Source: Maratus speciosus
Lineage: Eukaryota > Arthropoda > Arachnida > Araneae > Salticidae
Reading direction: 5' to 3'
NCBI GenBank assembly: GCA_963932465.1
Contig: OZ010788.1
Location: forward strand, 200,634,559 to 200,698,558
Length of the DNA stretch: 64,000 bases
The stretch's first letter is position 1; every line of letters starts with the position of its first letter. Below are positions 1 through 13,067 of this stretch, piece after piece. The notes beneath the pieces are model-generated. The model was not told the DNA's origin, did not search any database, and saw only the letters and a program-made list of their open reading frames with translations. The translations under genes were made by a program, and so were the position numbers.

Positions 1-1006
1 AAATTTGGCTGAAGAGGCGAAAAAAACAGGGCTTTAGGGAGAAAAAATTCACAACTTCGTCAATTCTTAAGCTATCAAATTCACTTAAACTTATTATAAA
101 TTTTCTTACTATTATCTACAACTTTTGTATTGACAAGTTTTTGATAGGACCAACTCTTACTGAAAAAAAAAAAAAATGAAATGAAAGAATAAAACGAAAA
201 AAATGGGGTGGGGGGGGGGGGGGGTTAAGAAGAAAAAAATTCACAACTTCGTCAATTCGCAAGATATCCAATCCGCTTGAATTTATTATACATCTTCTCA
301 ATATTATCTACAACTTTCATACTGACAAGTTTTTGATTGGATCAACTCTTACAGAAAAAAAAAGTTACACAAACATAGGGGTTGACGAAAAAATTATCGT
401 ATTTTTAAGGGTGTACGTGTATCCAAACGGCTTATTTTCTGACTCACTTTTAAATTCATTTTCGCTCTCAAACGCATCCAATTAGCAGGTTCTGTTATTC
501 AGAAATTATATAATGTGCTGTATTGGCCGATATTTTGATAAATACAGAATATATTTCCAAAAAATGCCGTCAAAGTCGGCATTTTGAACCAAATTTCCTG
601 AAGCGATAGCGCTGGAAACGAAAAAAAAATGGTCTTACTGAGAAAATAATTGTAAATCAAGTTCTAATTAATTAAACGAAAAATAAAAGCACAGCCCGCT
701 TATAAATCTCTTCAAAAAATCACATCAGCAAGGTTCATGTTTTTACTTCTAAAAATGAGCCTGAATTTGTGTCAGAAAATTTCGAGTTGTAGAGCGTGGA
801 AAAATATTTTTTTGAATACCGCCTTAATATGATTCTGATAAAAGCAGCTCTTAAAGAAAAATGCAATTAAAAATTCGCCGAAATCGGCCAGATAAAATTG
901 TTAAACTGGGTTTTATCTCTAATCTTGATTTAGTTTTTGTTGGTGAAATTAGTACTTAACTTCGAAATCTACCTCCGCCTGTAGGCCGAGCCGGTAGGGA
1001 TTTTTT
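1..1006 (+). mobile_element. Helentron-like non-autonomous element, copy 1 (right part)
   Basis: This stretch is the same repeat as the insertion at 25265-26947, in the same orientation. Shared landmarks are the duplicated 'aacttcgtcaattc' blocks near 50 and 240, the 'cttattttctgactca' block near 430, and the right end with 'cgaaatctacct' (963-974) followed by a pyrimidine/purine hairpin-like segment and 'agggatttttt'. The left end lies outside the window. The copies differ by many substitutions, and this copy has a single ~230-bp block where the other has two. A G run sits at 206-224. No coding capacity is seen. Assignment to Helentron-type elements rests on the better-delimited second copy. 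Confidence 0.6.
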
Positions 1007-2813
1007 AATATATTATCATATGTTAAATGATAATATTAAATGAAATCCTGTTTAATTGTGAATATTTTGACCCATTTTTACCCATACGCCAATTATACCG
1101 CGAGTACATTTTGTTAATACACCCAGCGCAATTACCCACACAAATTAAAACTTTATATGGCTTTTTCTCTATGTTCATATTTTCTTCACTTTCATCTTTT
1201 CAAAATGCTAATGCTTTTTTGTATTTTAGATAGAGTTTTAAACCTTTTTTATGCATGTTCTTTATTATATATGTGATAAATCTGCGCATGGAATTAGCCT
1301 TCAGATTTTTTGTTAGTTAAAAAAAAAAAAAAAAAAAAAAGAGTATGTGAAGATGTGTTAGATTTATTACAAAAATCATATTAAATGTAATATTAGATGT
1401 ATCTAACAATCCATGCTCAGTCTTGTGTAGTACACATGTCAAAATCTTTAAAATAAAATTGGGCAAAAATATCAATATTTAAAAAAGTAGTAGGGATTTT
1501 TTAAATTCAATTTTTCTAATTTTTTAAAAAATTTAATTAAATATGCAGTTAATTTTTTTTCAAAATGTACTTTTAGTTGAACACTGAAATGAAGTAAGTA
1601 ACTTCACCATTTGAACCATATATTTAAAAATAAACAAAATTGTTGAAAATGTAAACTGTCCTCTTAATTTTGCAGAATACCTGTAGCCGTCCGATAAGGA
1701 GAGGTTAATTCAGTGGTGAGTTATATACTAGTCTTTTGAGTATAAGAATTCAAGGCACAAGTCATTATATTGAATCCTTATCCTGTGTGTTTCTTCTTTA
1801 ACTGGCAGTAAGTTGTTACACGATATTTAGAAGATTATCAAGTTATAGCTACTAATACAAATATAATATGGTTTTTCATAAAGCACAACAAATTGTTACA
1901 TTATACGTATTTATTTAGCACATTATCATGCAATAGATGTGTTATCTGTTTCTGGAAACCTCATGTAATGTAAAAATTTCTTATGGAAATCAAAACAAAC
2001 AGTCGCATTGCATTCCGGGCAGAGCGAACAAAATAGTCTGTGGTAGACACACCATCATGAAATATGCATGAAACATAAACTTTGTGTTTCCGATGCAACA
2101 GCAACAGAGACACATTTGCTAGGAATGTATGATCTTATCAGGTAAAGTAAGCTTTAAAGAAAAATCTCAGTAGTTGTCTGAGCGAAGCGAAGGCTAATAC
2201 TCAGCGAAATATTACTGTCCGGACACATTACTACTACGATGGATATTAAAGCCATGTCCTACTAAAAAAAAAGCCTAATAAAAACCTTTCGTCAAGCATA
2301 ACTCTAAAAATATTTGTCGAATTTCGTTTCTGATTGCACCAGGAGGTACCTATGAGGGTCGCCTACTGAATGCACCTACTATGAAAAATAAGTTCCAAAC
2401 CGTTTAAAAATTATATAGAAAAAACTGATAAAAAAGCACAATTTATCTGCATACGTCACAGAAATTTGGTGTGCGTCACTTTCACCGGTTGATGTTTTCG
2501 TAGACAACTGGTTTGAAAAAATGGAGCAAATAAAAAAAAAATACGCACGCATTAATATTGAATAGATCAGTTTCAACCACGTGATCACAAACCTTGCAAC
2601 AACCCGTGGCAACCAGTTTTGGTGGGCAAACAAATAATAATACAGTACTCCGTACCACTGTGACCGTTTTTAGCCTGTTGTATGACATACAATTGTGGAT
2701 GATTAAAACAAAAGACATGAGTGTTTATTGCTCCGGGAGGTTATCTTTCTCTGGATGTCGGTCTGTCTAATCATGCAGCATGCAATTTTCTTGTAAAGGA
2801 TGATATTATTATG
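1007..2813. other. No gene recognised; AT-rich spacer
   Basis: I see no coding frame with family features, no inverted-repeat pair and no RNA gene here. A 22-base A run lies at 1319-1340. The short open frames are AT-driven and read as low-complexity hydrophobic or Lys/Asn-rich peptides. Confidence 0.5.
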
Positions 2814-3159
2814 CAGTAAAACCTCCATAACGGACACACCCGATTAGTGGACACCTCTATTTAGTGAGCATTTTTTCGATTACCAACCCTTAAATAACTG
2901 TACATTTTTTACTCTCAGTAGCGGACACCTCCAAATAGAGGACAAATTCTGCCCTCCCGAGGTGTTCGCTATTCAGAGGTTTTACTGATAAAACCTCCAT
3001 AGCGGACACACCCGATTAGCGGATACCTCTATTTAGAGGACATTTTTTCGATTACCAACTCTTAAATAACTGTACATGTTTTACTCTCAGTAGCGGTCAC
3101 CTCTAAATAGAGGACAAATTCTGCATTCTCGGGGTGTCCGCTATTCAGAGGTTTTACTG
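2814..3159. mobile_element. Tandem pair of pogo/Tigger-type MITEs
   Basis: Two ~173-bp units lie head to tail. The first begins CAGTAAAACCTCCATAACGG and ends GAGGTTTTACTG at 2987. The second begins ATAAAACCTCC at 2988 and ends GAGGTTTTACTG at 3159, followed by TA. The inverted termini (CAGTAAAACCTC... with 'gcggacacc' inside) are the type seen in pogo/Tigger elements of the Tc1/mariner superfamily. Both units share the same interior ('cgattaccaac', 'aataactgtaca'). The second copy lacks the first 'CAGT', as if the pair shares one terminus. No transposase is encoded. Confidence 0.75.
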
Positions 3160-3177
3160 TATATAATATTGATAGTT

Positions 3178-3210
3178 ATTTTACAGGGCCACACAAAAGA
3201 ATAAGAATAT
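3178..3210 (+). repeat. Fragment of the TTTACAGGG/CACAAAAG repeat
   Basis: The motif 'ttttacagggccacacaaaag' is the start of the tandem unit found in multiple copies at 15.1-15.5, 31.9-32.8 (reverse) and 57.9-58.3 kb. Only the head of one unit is present, just upstream of the hairpin/(GTCY)n locus at 3.3 kb. Confidence 0.45.
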
Positions 3211-3308
3211 ATGAAACGAATATAAACTAAATTCGGGATTGGTAGATCGCTGATGGTAATGTAATTTTAGGATGTTGTTACAGTCATCCGCAGCATGTTT
3301 TTAGAGTT

Positions 3309-4365
3309 TCGCTCATCTAACGAAACCCTAGCAGTCTCACTACTTTGTCTGTCTCTCTGTCCGTCTATCACAGAGCCCGTTCTCAGAAACTATATATGTC
3401 GGAGACTTGAAAATTTGCATACTTATAGCTGAACACCACACATCAAACGGCAAATAATAAAATTTTGAAAAAGTCTAATATTTAACCCTCTGGGCTCTAA
3501 CTTGTATATTTTAAGCAATTTTTCTAACTCAGCCCCTAATTTAATTAAGTTGGAGACATGAAATTTTGCATACTTATAGCTGAACATCTCACATCAAACG
3601 ACAAATAATAAAATTTTGAAAAAGGTTTGATATTTAACCCTCTGGGCTCTAACTTGTGTATTTAAAGCAATTTTTCTAACTCAGCCCCTAATTAAGTTGG
3701 AGACATGAAACTTTGCATACTTATAGCTGAACACTTGCGATAACACGATAAATCATAAAATTTTGAAAAAAGTCATATTTAACCCTCCGGTCTCTAACTT
3801 CTGTATTTTAAGCAATTTTTCTAACTCAGCCCCTAATTAAGTTGGAGACATGACATTTTGCATACTTATAGCTGAACACCTCACATCAAACGACAAATAA
3901 TAAAATTTTGAAAAAGTCTAATATTTAACCCTCTGGGCTCTAACTTATGTATTTTAAACAATTTTTCTAACTCAGCCCCTAATTAAGTTGGAGACATGAA
4001 ATTTTGCATACTTATAGCTGAAATTCTCACATCAAACGACAAATAATAAAATTTTGAAAAAGGTATAATATTTAACCCTCTGGGCTCTAATTTGTGTATT
4101 TTAAGCAATTTTTCTAACTCAGCCCCTAATTAAGTTGGAGACATGAAATTTTGCATACGTATAGCTGAACACCTCACATTAAACGGCAAATGATAAAATT
4201 TTGAAAAAGTCTAATATTTAACCCTCTGGGATCTAACTTGTGTATTTTAAGCAATATTTCTAACTCAGCCCCTAATTATGTTGGAGACATGAAAATTTGC
4301 ATACTTATCGCTGAACACCTCACATAAACGACAAATAATAAAATTTTGAAAAAAGCTAACGTTTA
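3309..4365 (+). repeat. Hairpin + (GTCY)n + seven ~147-bp tandem units
   Basis: The order is a 6-bp-stem hairpin GTTTCG...CGAAAC near 3309-3330, a GTCTGTCTCTCTGTCCGTC microsatellite at 3346-3366, and then tandem units. The phrase 'ggagac(a/t)tgaaa' recurs at 3401, 3552, 3699, 3844, 3990, 4137 and 4283, so periods are 145-151. Units are AT-rich ('aacccyctgggctctaactt', 'ctaactcagcccctaatta') and about 90% alike by eye. There is no conserved frame through the units. The layout resembles DINE-1/HINE-type elements, which carry a GTCY microsatellite followed by ~150-bp central repeats, but the ends are not delimited here. Confidence 0.75.
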
Positions 4366-5424
4366 ACCTCTAATATTTTGTCTCGCGCAATTTTTTAATT
4401 TAAACTGTTTTGCAGTACTATTTTTTGTTCATTTTGCATAATAAGTGTAATGTGACGCAATTTCTTCTATTTCAGAATTCTAACGCATGTTAATGAATTT
4501 ATTTTACAATATCCTTTCTCTTTCAAAATTCACATGTAAATATAGTTTTAATGGCGTAATTTCCAATAAGTGCCTGCATTTTATACCTAATTATTTAATT
4601 CTAATTTGAAGGTTTTTTTCTGCTTATAATAGTAACGTGTAAATAATTTTTTTTAATTTGAAGCAAACATTATTGCTTGCGCTGTTTATACAGTTGGCAA
4701 CAGTTTAAATTAATACCATTATCTAAAATATGTAAAAAATATCAGTCAAGATGCTGAATATTTGAATTTAAAATAGAAATAAAACCTCAAAAAATGAGTC
4801 AAATTAAAAAAATTAATGAAATGTGCACACCGGGATTTTCTATTGAATAAAATGATCTAAAAATGATTAAATTCACATGTATAGATTATGCTCCTATAAT
4901 TTTTTTTTAAATGTAACGATTTTGTCCAACTTTATCACTAAATATCTCTTAAAATAATTCTTTGATTCGAAAACTGTATGCATTAGCGTGTTGATCAAAC
5001 ATTTTGCCATAATACCACCGATTTTCATATTTTTGTATGCAATAGTTTTCTTAATATTAACGAAGAAAGACCTCCGGTCACAAAAAAATTCAAAATCGGC
5101 GGCGGTGGCGGTGACAGCGTTAGTTACTTTTTTTAGACTAGAGAGATATATAAAAATGAAAACTTGTCTATCTGTCTGTTTGTAATTCTATAAAAATCCA
5201 CAATTTGGAAGCCAAAATTGTGAAAAGATACGTACATGTGTATTAAAACATGGCCGAGGCAACTAAAGTAATCCAGAATCGAAATAATTTATAGTTAATT
5301 TTTAATTAATAAAAAACCACCAATTTAACAGCAATTTCTTATCAAATTTAAACATTTTTCGTTATAGCAGTTGCCAACAATTAAAAAACACAATAAAATT
5401 ATTACTACAACAATTAATTTTCTA
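4366..5424. other. No gene recognised; AT-rich spacer
   Basis: No family-like coding sequence is visible. A short 'gtctatctgtctgtttg' microsatellite at 5166-5182 resembles the (GTCY)n segments of other loci, but I see no tandem units after it. A 'cggcggcggtggcggtgac' trinucleotide-like patch lies at 5097-5115. Confidence 0.45.
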
Positions 5425-5655
5425 CTGCAAGATTTCCACGTGAAAAATGAAAATGAAATAAATAGTTTGACGAATTTTTAAAAAAGGTGAATATTACGTC
5501 ACAACTTTTCTATTGCAAGATATTCACGTGAAATATGAAAATGAAATAAATGGTTTGACGAATTTAAATGAAAGTGAATATAACTTCATAACTTTTCTAT
5601 TTCAAGGTTTCCACGTGAAAGAGGAAAATATTACGTCATATTGGAAATATAAAGG
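5425..5655 (+). repeat. Three ~88-bp tandem units with CACGTG
   Basis: 'ttycacgtgaaa' recurs near 5434, 5521 and 5610, each followed in the first two units by 'atgaaaatgaaataaat-gtttgacgaattt'. Each unit carries one CACGTG E-box palindrome and an 'acgtca' or near match. The repeat overlaps a short open frame (5513-5710) that I regard as incidental. Confidence 0.6.
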
Positions 5656-6002
5656 ACGTGGTGGATATATTATAACGTCATATGAGTGTGAAAAATGTAT
5701 TGAAGCATGATAAAAACCCGATTAGGGAAATATTGGCCTATTTTAACATTATTGCTCCAATTATAAATTGAAATAAGTTCATTTATAGCTGTATTCTTTT
5801 GCGTCTGTTATATACATTTATACATTTTTATGTAGCGTTTTCATATGATTCATTCATACAACATTTCGACTGCTTTTTTTAATGTTTGTTTTGTGTTGTA
5901 TGTTAAATTTTGAAATTGATTTTTCAGAACAAACATCCTTCAAATTCTGGGCAACGCCGGCACTTTAGTTTGTAATAGATAAATGACTTTTGTATCTGTA
6001 CA

Positions 6003-8018
6003 TCCAATGCTAATATTATAAAGAGTTATAATATTATAAAGTATGTAATATTATTAATGCTTGTACGTTTGTGAGGTGTTATCTCTGAAACTACATAGCC
6101 AACTTAAAAAAATGTTGGTGGCCATCTCTGCTCCGAAAAAAAGACTATTTTATGTCAGTGCAAGAACCTACATCGCTGCAGGAGCAAAAAAGTTCTAAAA
6201 TTGCGATTTCTGTGATATTGATTGGGTTAGAAACTTTAAATTTGGTGCGGTAGTTACTTTTAAGATGTAAATACTCGTAATGAACGCTCTCTAAAAGGTT
6301 CAATTTGACGGATAAACGTAAAAATTTCTAGAAAGGTTCTAAACTATGATTTATTTGGAATACTGACATTTTTGGGATACTGTTGGGGTTAGAAACTAGA
6401 ACTTTGGCATGGTAGTAATTTATAAGATGTAAATGCTCGTTGTAGAACTAATTCTAAAAAATCGAAAGACTAAACAAAGCAGAAAAAGATCTAAGGATGA
6501 TCTAAGTAACGAAGTACATGGAATTGTTAGGAATATAAACATGAAAATTGACATGACTGTATTTATCATGACGTAAATTCTCGCAATAGAACAACAATTT
6601 CTAAAAATGTCGCAATATAAAACAGTGCACAAACAAAAAACATTCGAAAATTTTCTATTTCTGTGTTACTGCTGAGCCCAAAATCTTGAAATTTTGCTTC
6701 GAGTTAGTTTTAAAATATACAATTGTCTCTGTGAATGATTTCTACAAAAATTAAAATTTAAAAAGATGAAATTATCGTAAAGCGATCTCAATTACCTTTA
6801 ATTTGGAATTATTAGGTATAGAAACTTTAAATATTTCACAATGCTGCATTTCCTCTGCAAAACATGCAATTTAAATGCAACAAAACTGATAGATACCCAC
6901 CTAGCATTATATAAATTGTGTAAATATTGAATAAAGGCTTGTATGAAACAGTGAGTAGGTTGCCCGAAAGTACTTGTTAAAGTGTTCCCTCTCTAGGCTT
7001 TTCTCTCTCTCGCCAAGGCCACTGACAGAGGGAAGTGTCGTTTTAAATGTGATATGAATTTTTTTCTGATTCATTTTTCTAGACATTTCGTCATAAGGTT
7101 ATATTCTCAGTTACCGTTAGTAGATTTTTTATATATTAACTTATTCTGGTGAAATTTCATAATCAGGTTCATATTGGCGTATGTTAGCTTGCATGATTTG
7201 CTGAATAAATATGTATGGATTTGTAAATTACTTCAAATGACACTTTGTCAGCTCAAAAGTTATGCAAACGATATATTCAGATCTTATGTCATACTTTATG
7301 TTGCAATCATTGCCGATTTCTTTTATTTAATACATGCTAAATACAGTTCAACTTGTGCAGAATATCTTTGAAAACAAAACAATACAGCGTATGTAGTGGC
7401 CGGCATACACTTATCATTTAAATCCGATCGAGCATATCTAAAACACACTCTAACGAAGCATTGCAGGCCACTGTTGATGTATTCGGTACTTTGATACTAT
7501 ATCACATTTTGAGGAAATAATTCCTTAACTGTTATCGACAACCTCATTGCATCCGTGGAAAACAGATATTGTACAATATTAACTATTCCGGGAGAGCACA
7601 CACCATATAAAGTATAGTCCATTCTTTTTAAACATCATGTATTTGTCATTTAAAGTTACTCAAATTGGTGCGGAGCGTCTAATTATGATCTTGACATCAT
7701 TTTATACAGTTAAAATTCCGATATAAGATAATTTAGTGTTTCATTTTCTATTTTACTTTTAATATACTGCGTACTTTCAATTTTATATTCATGCATGGTT
7801 GTCTTGCATGGTTTGATTTCCCATTTTTTTTAACAGTGTATACGAATTTATATATAAGATTTTGTAATTCTACGATTCGTTTATTTTCATCATTTAAATT
7901 TATCGCAGAATATGGACAATTAAAGATAACATCTCACTTTCTTTACTTCCACATGTTATTATTAAATCTATGTTCTCAGCAATATCGCTCAGACTAATCC
8001 CTCTGAGGGAAGTCCTAG
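6003..8018 (+). mobile_element. Possible diverged non-autonomous Helitron
   Basis: The left edge reads A|TCCAATGCTAATATTATAAAG followed by 'gtttgtgaggtgttatctctgaaactac', a head similar to that of the 11.8-kb Helitron and common in arthropod Helitrons. A candidate right edge is CTAG|T at 8015-8018, five bases after a short CCCTC/GAGGG hairpin. The interior (6190-6760) holds diverged ~170-bp repeats around 'ggttagaaactttaaat..ggtagttactt..agatgtaaatactcg'. Both edges are weak and the stretch may be several fragments. There is no helicase or Rep coding sequence. Confidence 0.3.
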
Positions 8019-8399
8019 TTTTATCCTCAGTTATCGCAAAGTAAAAGTCATTTATGATAAACATTAGTTAGCAAAGTTGGCTAGAAAAAACGGTTCCCAA
8101 ACTTTGTAATTACGCGACTGAAAGTTTCAAATTTCTTGCGACCCACCTAATACGTAGGTACATAGAGCTATCTGTATAATCTATCATAGAGTTTGACATT
8201 TTAGTCGACATCTCTGAATTTTTGAGAGCCTGATTACCACAGAAGAAACTTTCCGCTATTAATTCTGAATATAAATCGCTTATTTGGACGCAAAATTGAA
8301 ATATGGTGAAATTTGTTTCAGAAAAACTAGTGGAAGTTCGGCTTTGCGGTGATTAGCCTGTAGCAATCTAGAATTTTATAAACCGTGGTCTGTCACAAG

Positions 8400-8720
8400 C
8401 AGGGCTGTGGAGTCGGTGAGAAAAACGGATGACTCAGACTCGGGGAATTTTAACAGATCCGACTCCGACTCCGACTCTTTCGCTCAAAAATGGGCCAACT
8501 TCGACTCCGATAGCGCAGACATGCTTGTAAAATGAACGATTCCGACACCGGGAATTTTAACAAATCCGACTCCGACTCTTTCGCTCAAAAATGGACCAAC
8601 TCCGACTCCGATAGCGCAGACATGCTTGTAAAATGAAAGATTCCGACACCGGGAATTTTAACAGATTCGACTCCGACTCTTTCGCTCAAAAATGGGCCCG
8701 ACTCCGACTCCGCAGCCCTG
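8400..8720. mobile_element. hAT MITE with 8-bp target duplication
   Basis: The ends are inverted: CAGGGCTGTGGAGTCGG at the left and CCGACTCCGCAGCCCTG at the right. The flanks carry a perfect 8-bp direct repeat GTCACAAG (8392-8399 and 8721-8728), the target-site length of hAT transposons. The interior has two ~112-bp repeats ('ctctttcgctcaaaaatggrcc..gatagcgcagacatgcttgtaaaatga') and many 'gactcc' hexamers. It is non-coding. Confidence 0.93.
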
Positions 8721-8728
8721 GTCACAAG

Positions 8729-9822
8729 GAAGAGATGAACTTTGGTACAAAATATTCAAACAGAACTGTAATAGATAATATTGATACAAAAGTGGAATTG
8801 TCATAACCTTTTACTACTTAAAAAAGTATATGTTTATGAGAGAATGTATTAGAAAAAATACCAGTTTAACTCTTCAAAGAGAGATGGTATATTTTTTATG
8901 CCACTTAATTTTAATTTTCAACTCTCATAGTTGTGCCAGGATTATAAAAAATTACTTGTATAAAGTACGTGAAGAAAACATTTATTTAACTCAAATCAAT
9001 TTGTTCGTAAATTCTGGTGACGTTTAACCATTTCAACATAGGGTTGACAGTCATTACGATTTTATGGAATTGTCTTCATGAACGGCAGAGCTTGTATCCG
9101 GATTGAATTTTTAATTTGTTTACTCAAGTCTATGTCTATACAATGTTTAATAACACACTGTATTTTCACAAAATTATTTATCGATATCTTTTGGAGATAT
9201 TTTACTTTAAAATTGTAAGATAGCATTTTTATTATATTATTGCAGCAGATAAAATCAATTATACATTTTTGAATATCCGACAAATCCCTGATCCGCCAAT
9301 GGAGCGGGACTCATAGTTTGGGAACAGCTGAGCTAGAATAATAATGTTATCATATGAGATAAGTTACATGTCTATATGATTTGGGAAAATTAATAAAGTC
9401 AAATACACGATTAAAATGATAACTACACACAGATATAAAAATCATAACAGTAATAATAAAATGAAAATAAATCCATCCAGAAGTATTGTTAAATCCATTG
9501 ACTACGAGTGGTACACCATGTGTACCAAACGTGACTATTTTTTCCCTATCATTATTTCCAACGAATCACCATTATCTTAATTTTCTAGGAGAAATATATC
9601 ATCAAATTATTGTATGGAAATAATGGTAGACAAAGTATTAAACAGCAGTCGCCCGGGGTAAACCTGAACCAACCAATGTATAAAATTGGTATTCTAAAGA
9701 TTAACAAAGTTCGGATCATTAGTAAAAACTTTTCCAATAGTTGAAGATTTTACAAATTACTAAAGTTAAAAAAGAATGAATACATACATTTACATCCAAG
9801 AATTTTAATAAATGAATATTCA
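8729..9822. other. No gene recognised
   Basis: AT-rich DNA with no TIR pair, RNA gene or family-like frame that I can see. Short open frames at 8830-9027 (+) and 9062-9283 (-) have no recognisable motifs. Confidence 0.45.
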
Positions 9823-10351
9823 TTAACTCTTTATGTCCCAATTTATGAATTCATGAAAATTTCATCGCCTAAAGCATTTTTCGTGAATTTTTTAAACTAC
9901 ATTAGAAGATTTACAGAATCATTTAGTAAATTTTAGAAGGAGTTTGTCAATTAAAATTAATTAATTAAATTTGTATTTGTAAGGATTTGTGCAATATTTA
10001 TAACTCCTCTCAAAAATTTTATTTAAAATATTTTTTTAGTATTTTGTAGAATTAGGAAATGTACAAATATGTTTTTACATCAGAAATATAGAAATATTTC
10101 CGAACTGACCCCCCCCCCCCCCAATCAATCTTTCAACGTCAAGAAAGCTGAAAAGATGCAAAGGTAAAAGAAATCCTCCTTTTAAAAATATTTTTGTTTT
10201 GCGCAACCAATTGGAACCCTTTGGAACAAGATAAAGTAAAGTATCTACAACTCATTCTAAACTGTATTACTACGAATCGATGTAATAAAGGAATTTTATA
10301 ACAAGTTATTTTAATGGTACTTTAAAGCACCGTCGGGGCATAAAGGGTTAA
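9823..10351. mobile_element. piggyBac-type TTAA element (non-autonomous)
   Basis: The left end TTAACTCTTTATGTCCCAA and the right end CGGGGCATAAAGGGTTAA are inverted copies, each bounded by TTAA, the piggyBac target. Length is ~529 bp including both TTAA. A C run is at 10109-10122. No coding sequence. Confidence 0.75.
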
Positions 10352-10682
10352 AGCATTTCTGGCATAAAATGAAAAATATTTAAGAAATTATATCAGAGTA
10401 AAGTAAAAAATGAGGAAATTTTGTGTCAAATGTACATGTTAATAACATTTTTGGATATTAAATATTATAAATCGAGCATATATTGATTGATGTCTTCAGA
10501 AAGTATATGAAAATAAAATATATCGAAAATTATATTGATTATCAATTCTTATTAAATATATTAATATTCTGAAAAGGAAGGAGAAAAGTGTGATAACAAT
10601 CATTCGAAATTCCATTGCCTTAAGTTTCTGATAAATAAATAAATATAAATCTCAGAAAATACTCAACCATTATAGTGAAGGT
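10352..10682. other. No gene recognised
   Basis: AT-rich spacer between two inverted-repeat elements, with nothing I can name. Confidence 0.4.
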
Positions 10683-11745
10683 AGGGGTAATTAAGGATCA
10701 GGGGAAATTGGGACCAGGGGCACTTCAGGGGGAATCTGTTAAAGATTTAAAATAAAATTGAACATGCTAATTATAAAGTCTGATTAATATTCTACAAGTG
10801 CAACTTTTTTGGAGTGAAAATGTATATTCTTGTAGAAGTAATCACTGTTTTCCCAGAACACAAAGAAAAGCGTTGTTCGTCAAAGTGAGAATGTTTTATT
10901 TTAAAAGGTCCTGTGTAAAAAATTGTAGGAATATTGAAATATAGCTATGGTTTTAAATTTAGAAAAAAAGTTGTTTTTAAGAGAAAATGGTTATGTTTTG
11001 CAGTACACGAAATATAATGTTAATAATAATCTGTATGAATCTAATTACCGCAGAAATAGCATTTTCGGATTCATAGAGATTTTGTGTTAAGAGTAAACTG
11101 GAATCACAAATTTTATTTTCTGTTTAAACCAAATTGAGGTATAGAATGCATTTCTTAATCTGTCAGTTTTCAGATCCTCTGAAATACACCTTGTTTGGTT
11201 TACATTACTGCACATTTTGTATTAACAAAAAAAATTGATTTTACAATTTTATTTTGCATTAATTTCAATTTTTAGCCTTGACTGCATGTTTTAGGCATAA
11301 TGAGGTCTCAACATTTGGAATGTTCACAACAACACAATATATGATCTTTGAGTGATCCCCCCTCCTCCCCGTTGCTTGCATTTCATGTTAGTTTGAAAAA
11401 AAAACTGATTTTATTCTAAACTCTAAAAATTAGTTCTTTAGTAATATAACAAGGCTATTGATTTCCAATTGAAAATTTTGCATTTGATTTTGATTTATAG
11501 GCAGAGTGTAAAATATATGAATATTGAAAATCTTTTAAAAAACGTTTTTTTCCAGCGTACTTATCTTTCCAGTACTGTATCTCCGAGAAAAGTTGTAGTT
11601 GTAAAACCAAAAGTATCTTGCTGTAAAGCCCATACCGAGATCTTTTAATCCCATTTACTCATGACTGTGTGTCTTGTAAGCATGAGATAAATTACCACTG
11701 ATCCCAATTACTCCATTTCATGGGGTAATTGTTATCAAAGAGGTA
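10683..11745. mobile_element. Candidate inverted-repeat element, GGGGTAATT family
   Basis: The left end 'gtaggggtaattaaggatcagg' and the right region 'ctgatcccaattactcc...ggggtaatt' (11698-11740) are imperfect inverted copies. The same 'gtagggg..gggggtaattaggatc' terminus occurs in reverse at 18755-18781, and related GGGGTAACT termini occur at 41.65 and 42.3 kb. The interior is AT-rich and non-coding. Superfamily and exact ends are not resolved. Confidence 0.4.
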
Positions 11746-11784
11746 TTTTTTGAAAAAGACACTTCCATAAGGTAACATAGTATA

Positions 11785-12163
11785 TCTTTAAAATATTATA
11801 AATGTCAATGTGTGTCCGAATGTTTGAATGAAGACAGCGTCTAAACGGATGAATTAATGCTTTTGTATTTTTGGTTATAGATGGATTACAACCCGGAAAT
11901 GAACATAGGATATGTTTATTTTATTTTATTCAAATAATTTGCTTAATAATCCAAAATTTCATTTTTTTCATACTCCTTAAAATATTATAAATGTCAATGT
12001 GTGTCCGAATGTTTGAATGAAGACAGCGTCTAAACGGATGAATTAATGCTTTTGTATTTTTGGTTATAGATGGATTACAACCGGGAAATGAACATAGGCT
12101 ATGTTTATTTTATTTTATTCAAATATTTTGCTTAATAATCCAAAATTTCATTTTTTTTCATAC
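11785..12163 (+). repeat. 189-bp tandem duplication of the Helitron head
   Basis: The segment from 'tctttaaaatattataaatg' is repeated from 11974 ('tccttaaaatattataaatg') with only a few changes, for example 'acccggaaatg' versus 'accgggaaatg'. High identity implies a recent duplication within the element. Confidence 0.9.
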
Positions 12164-12458
12164 ACAATGAATTGACATTTTCCTGATAAAATTTAACCAT
12201 CTTCCTTTTTTCGTTGCCAAAAAATAAAAACCCAGAATAGTAATTTAATTTCCAATCGAAAGATTAAAACGGAAATTTTCAAGTATTTTTCATAATACAA
12301 GGTGCATGGATTTTGAGTAAGTGCGGGAAGAAGGCAAATGTGACGTCATATATGGAAAATAAAACGGATATACTTTGATGTAGAAATAAAATAAGATTGT
12401 GTTATGGTATTAATTCTTATTATTTAAAGAAAAATTTTTATGAATGCTTACGGTTTAT

Positions 12459-12486
12459 CGTCTGCGCGCGGTTAACATAAAGATGT

Positions 12487-12537
<51 letters not shown>

Positions 12538-12706
12538 TTTGAAGAGCAAATGTCAATAATATGCACAGTAAAATTATCAATGTCGAAAATCGTCTGCGCG
12601 CGGTTAACATAAAGATGGAATTTTTAATTTAAAATTTATATATAAAAAAAACTTTTGAAGAGCAAATGTCAATAATATGCACAGTAAAATTATCAATGTC
12701 GAAAAT
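12459..12706 (+). repeat. 132-bp tandem duplication with 45-A run
   Basis: 'cgtctgcgcgcggttaacat' starts copies at 12459 and 12591. Both copies continue with 'aaacttttgaagagcaaatg' and 'tatgcacagtaaaattatca'. A run of 45 A (12491-12535) occupies the first copy where the second has a mixed AT tract. Confidence 0.9.
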
Positions 12707-13067
12707 GACGTAATGGTTATCAGGAAATGTATTTTCATTCTTAAAAGAAAAAAGTTAACTAGATTACCTGAATAAAACAAATTTTTGTGAGTGTTAATTT
12801 TTAAGCGTTCCTTCCAGGTAATTTAAATTACAGTTACTTTATTTTTAAAGAAATTTACAGTTTCGTTCAAAGAACATAAATGTTTAATATGATTGCGTCA
12901 TCAAAGTAACATTCAGTATAATTTTTTTTATTGGAGAAACCTTTGTAAATCGTAGTGTGGCAGCTGAATTTTAATTCTACATTTCTTTTAGCTTTAAAAG
13001 GGTAAAATATTTGTTGACATTTTAAAAAGTAGCTCTTTTTAGTGCTCTTTTTTAGGAACAGATGTTA

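Noticed and set aside
3401..4365. Possible CRISPR-like array
   Set aside because: Units are contiguous ~147-bp tandem repeats with no short-repeat/spacer alternation, in an animal-type genome.
5513..5710. 65-codon open frame
   Set aside because: It runs through the 88-bp tandem repeat, and its peptide simply mirrors the repeat.
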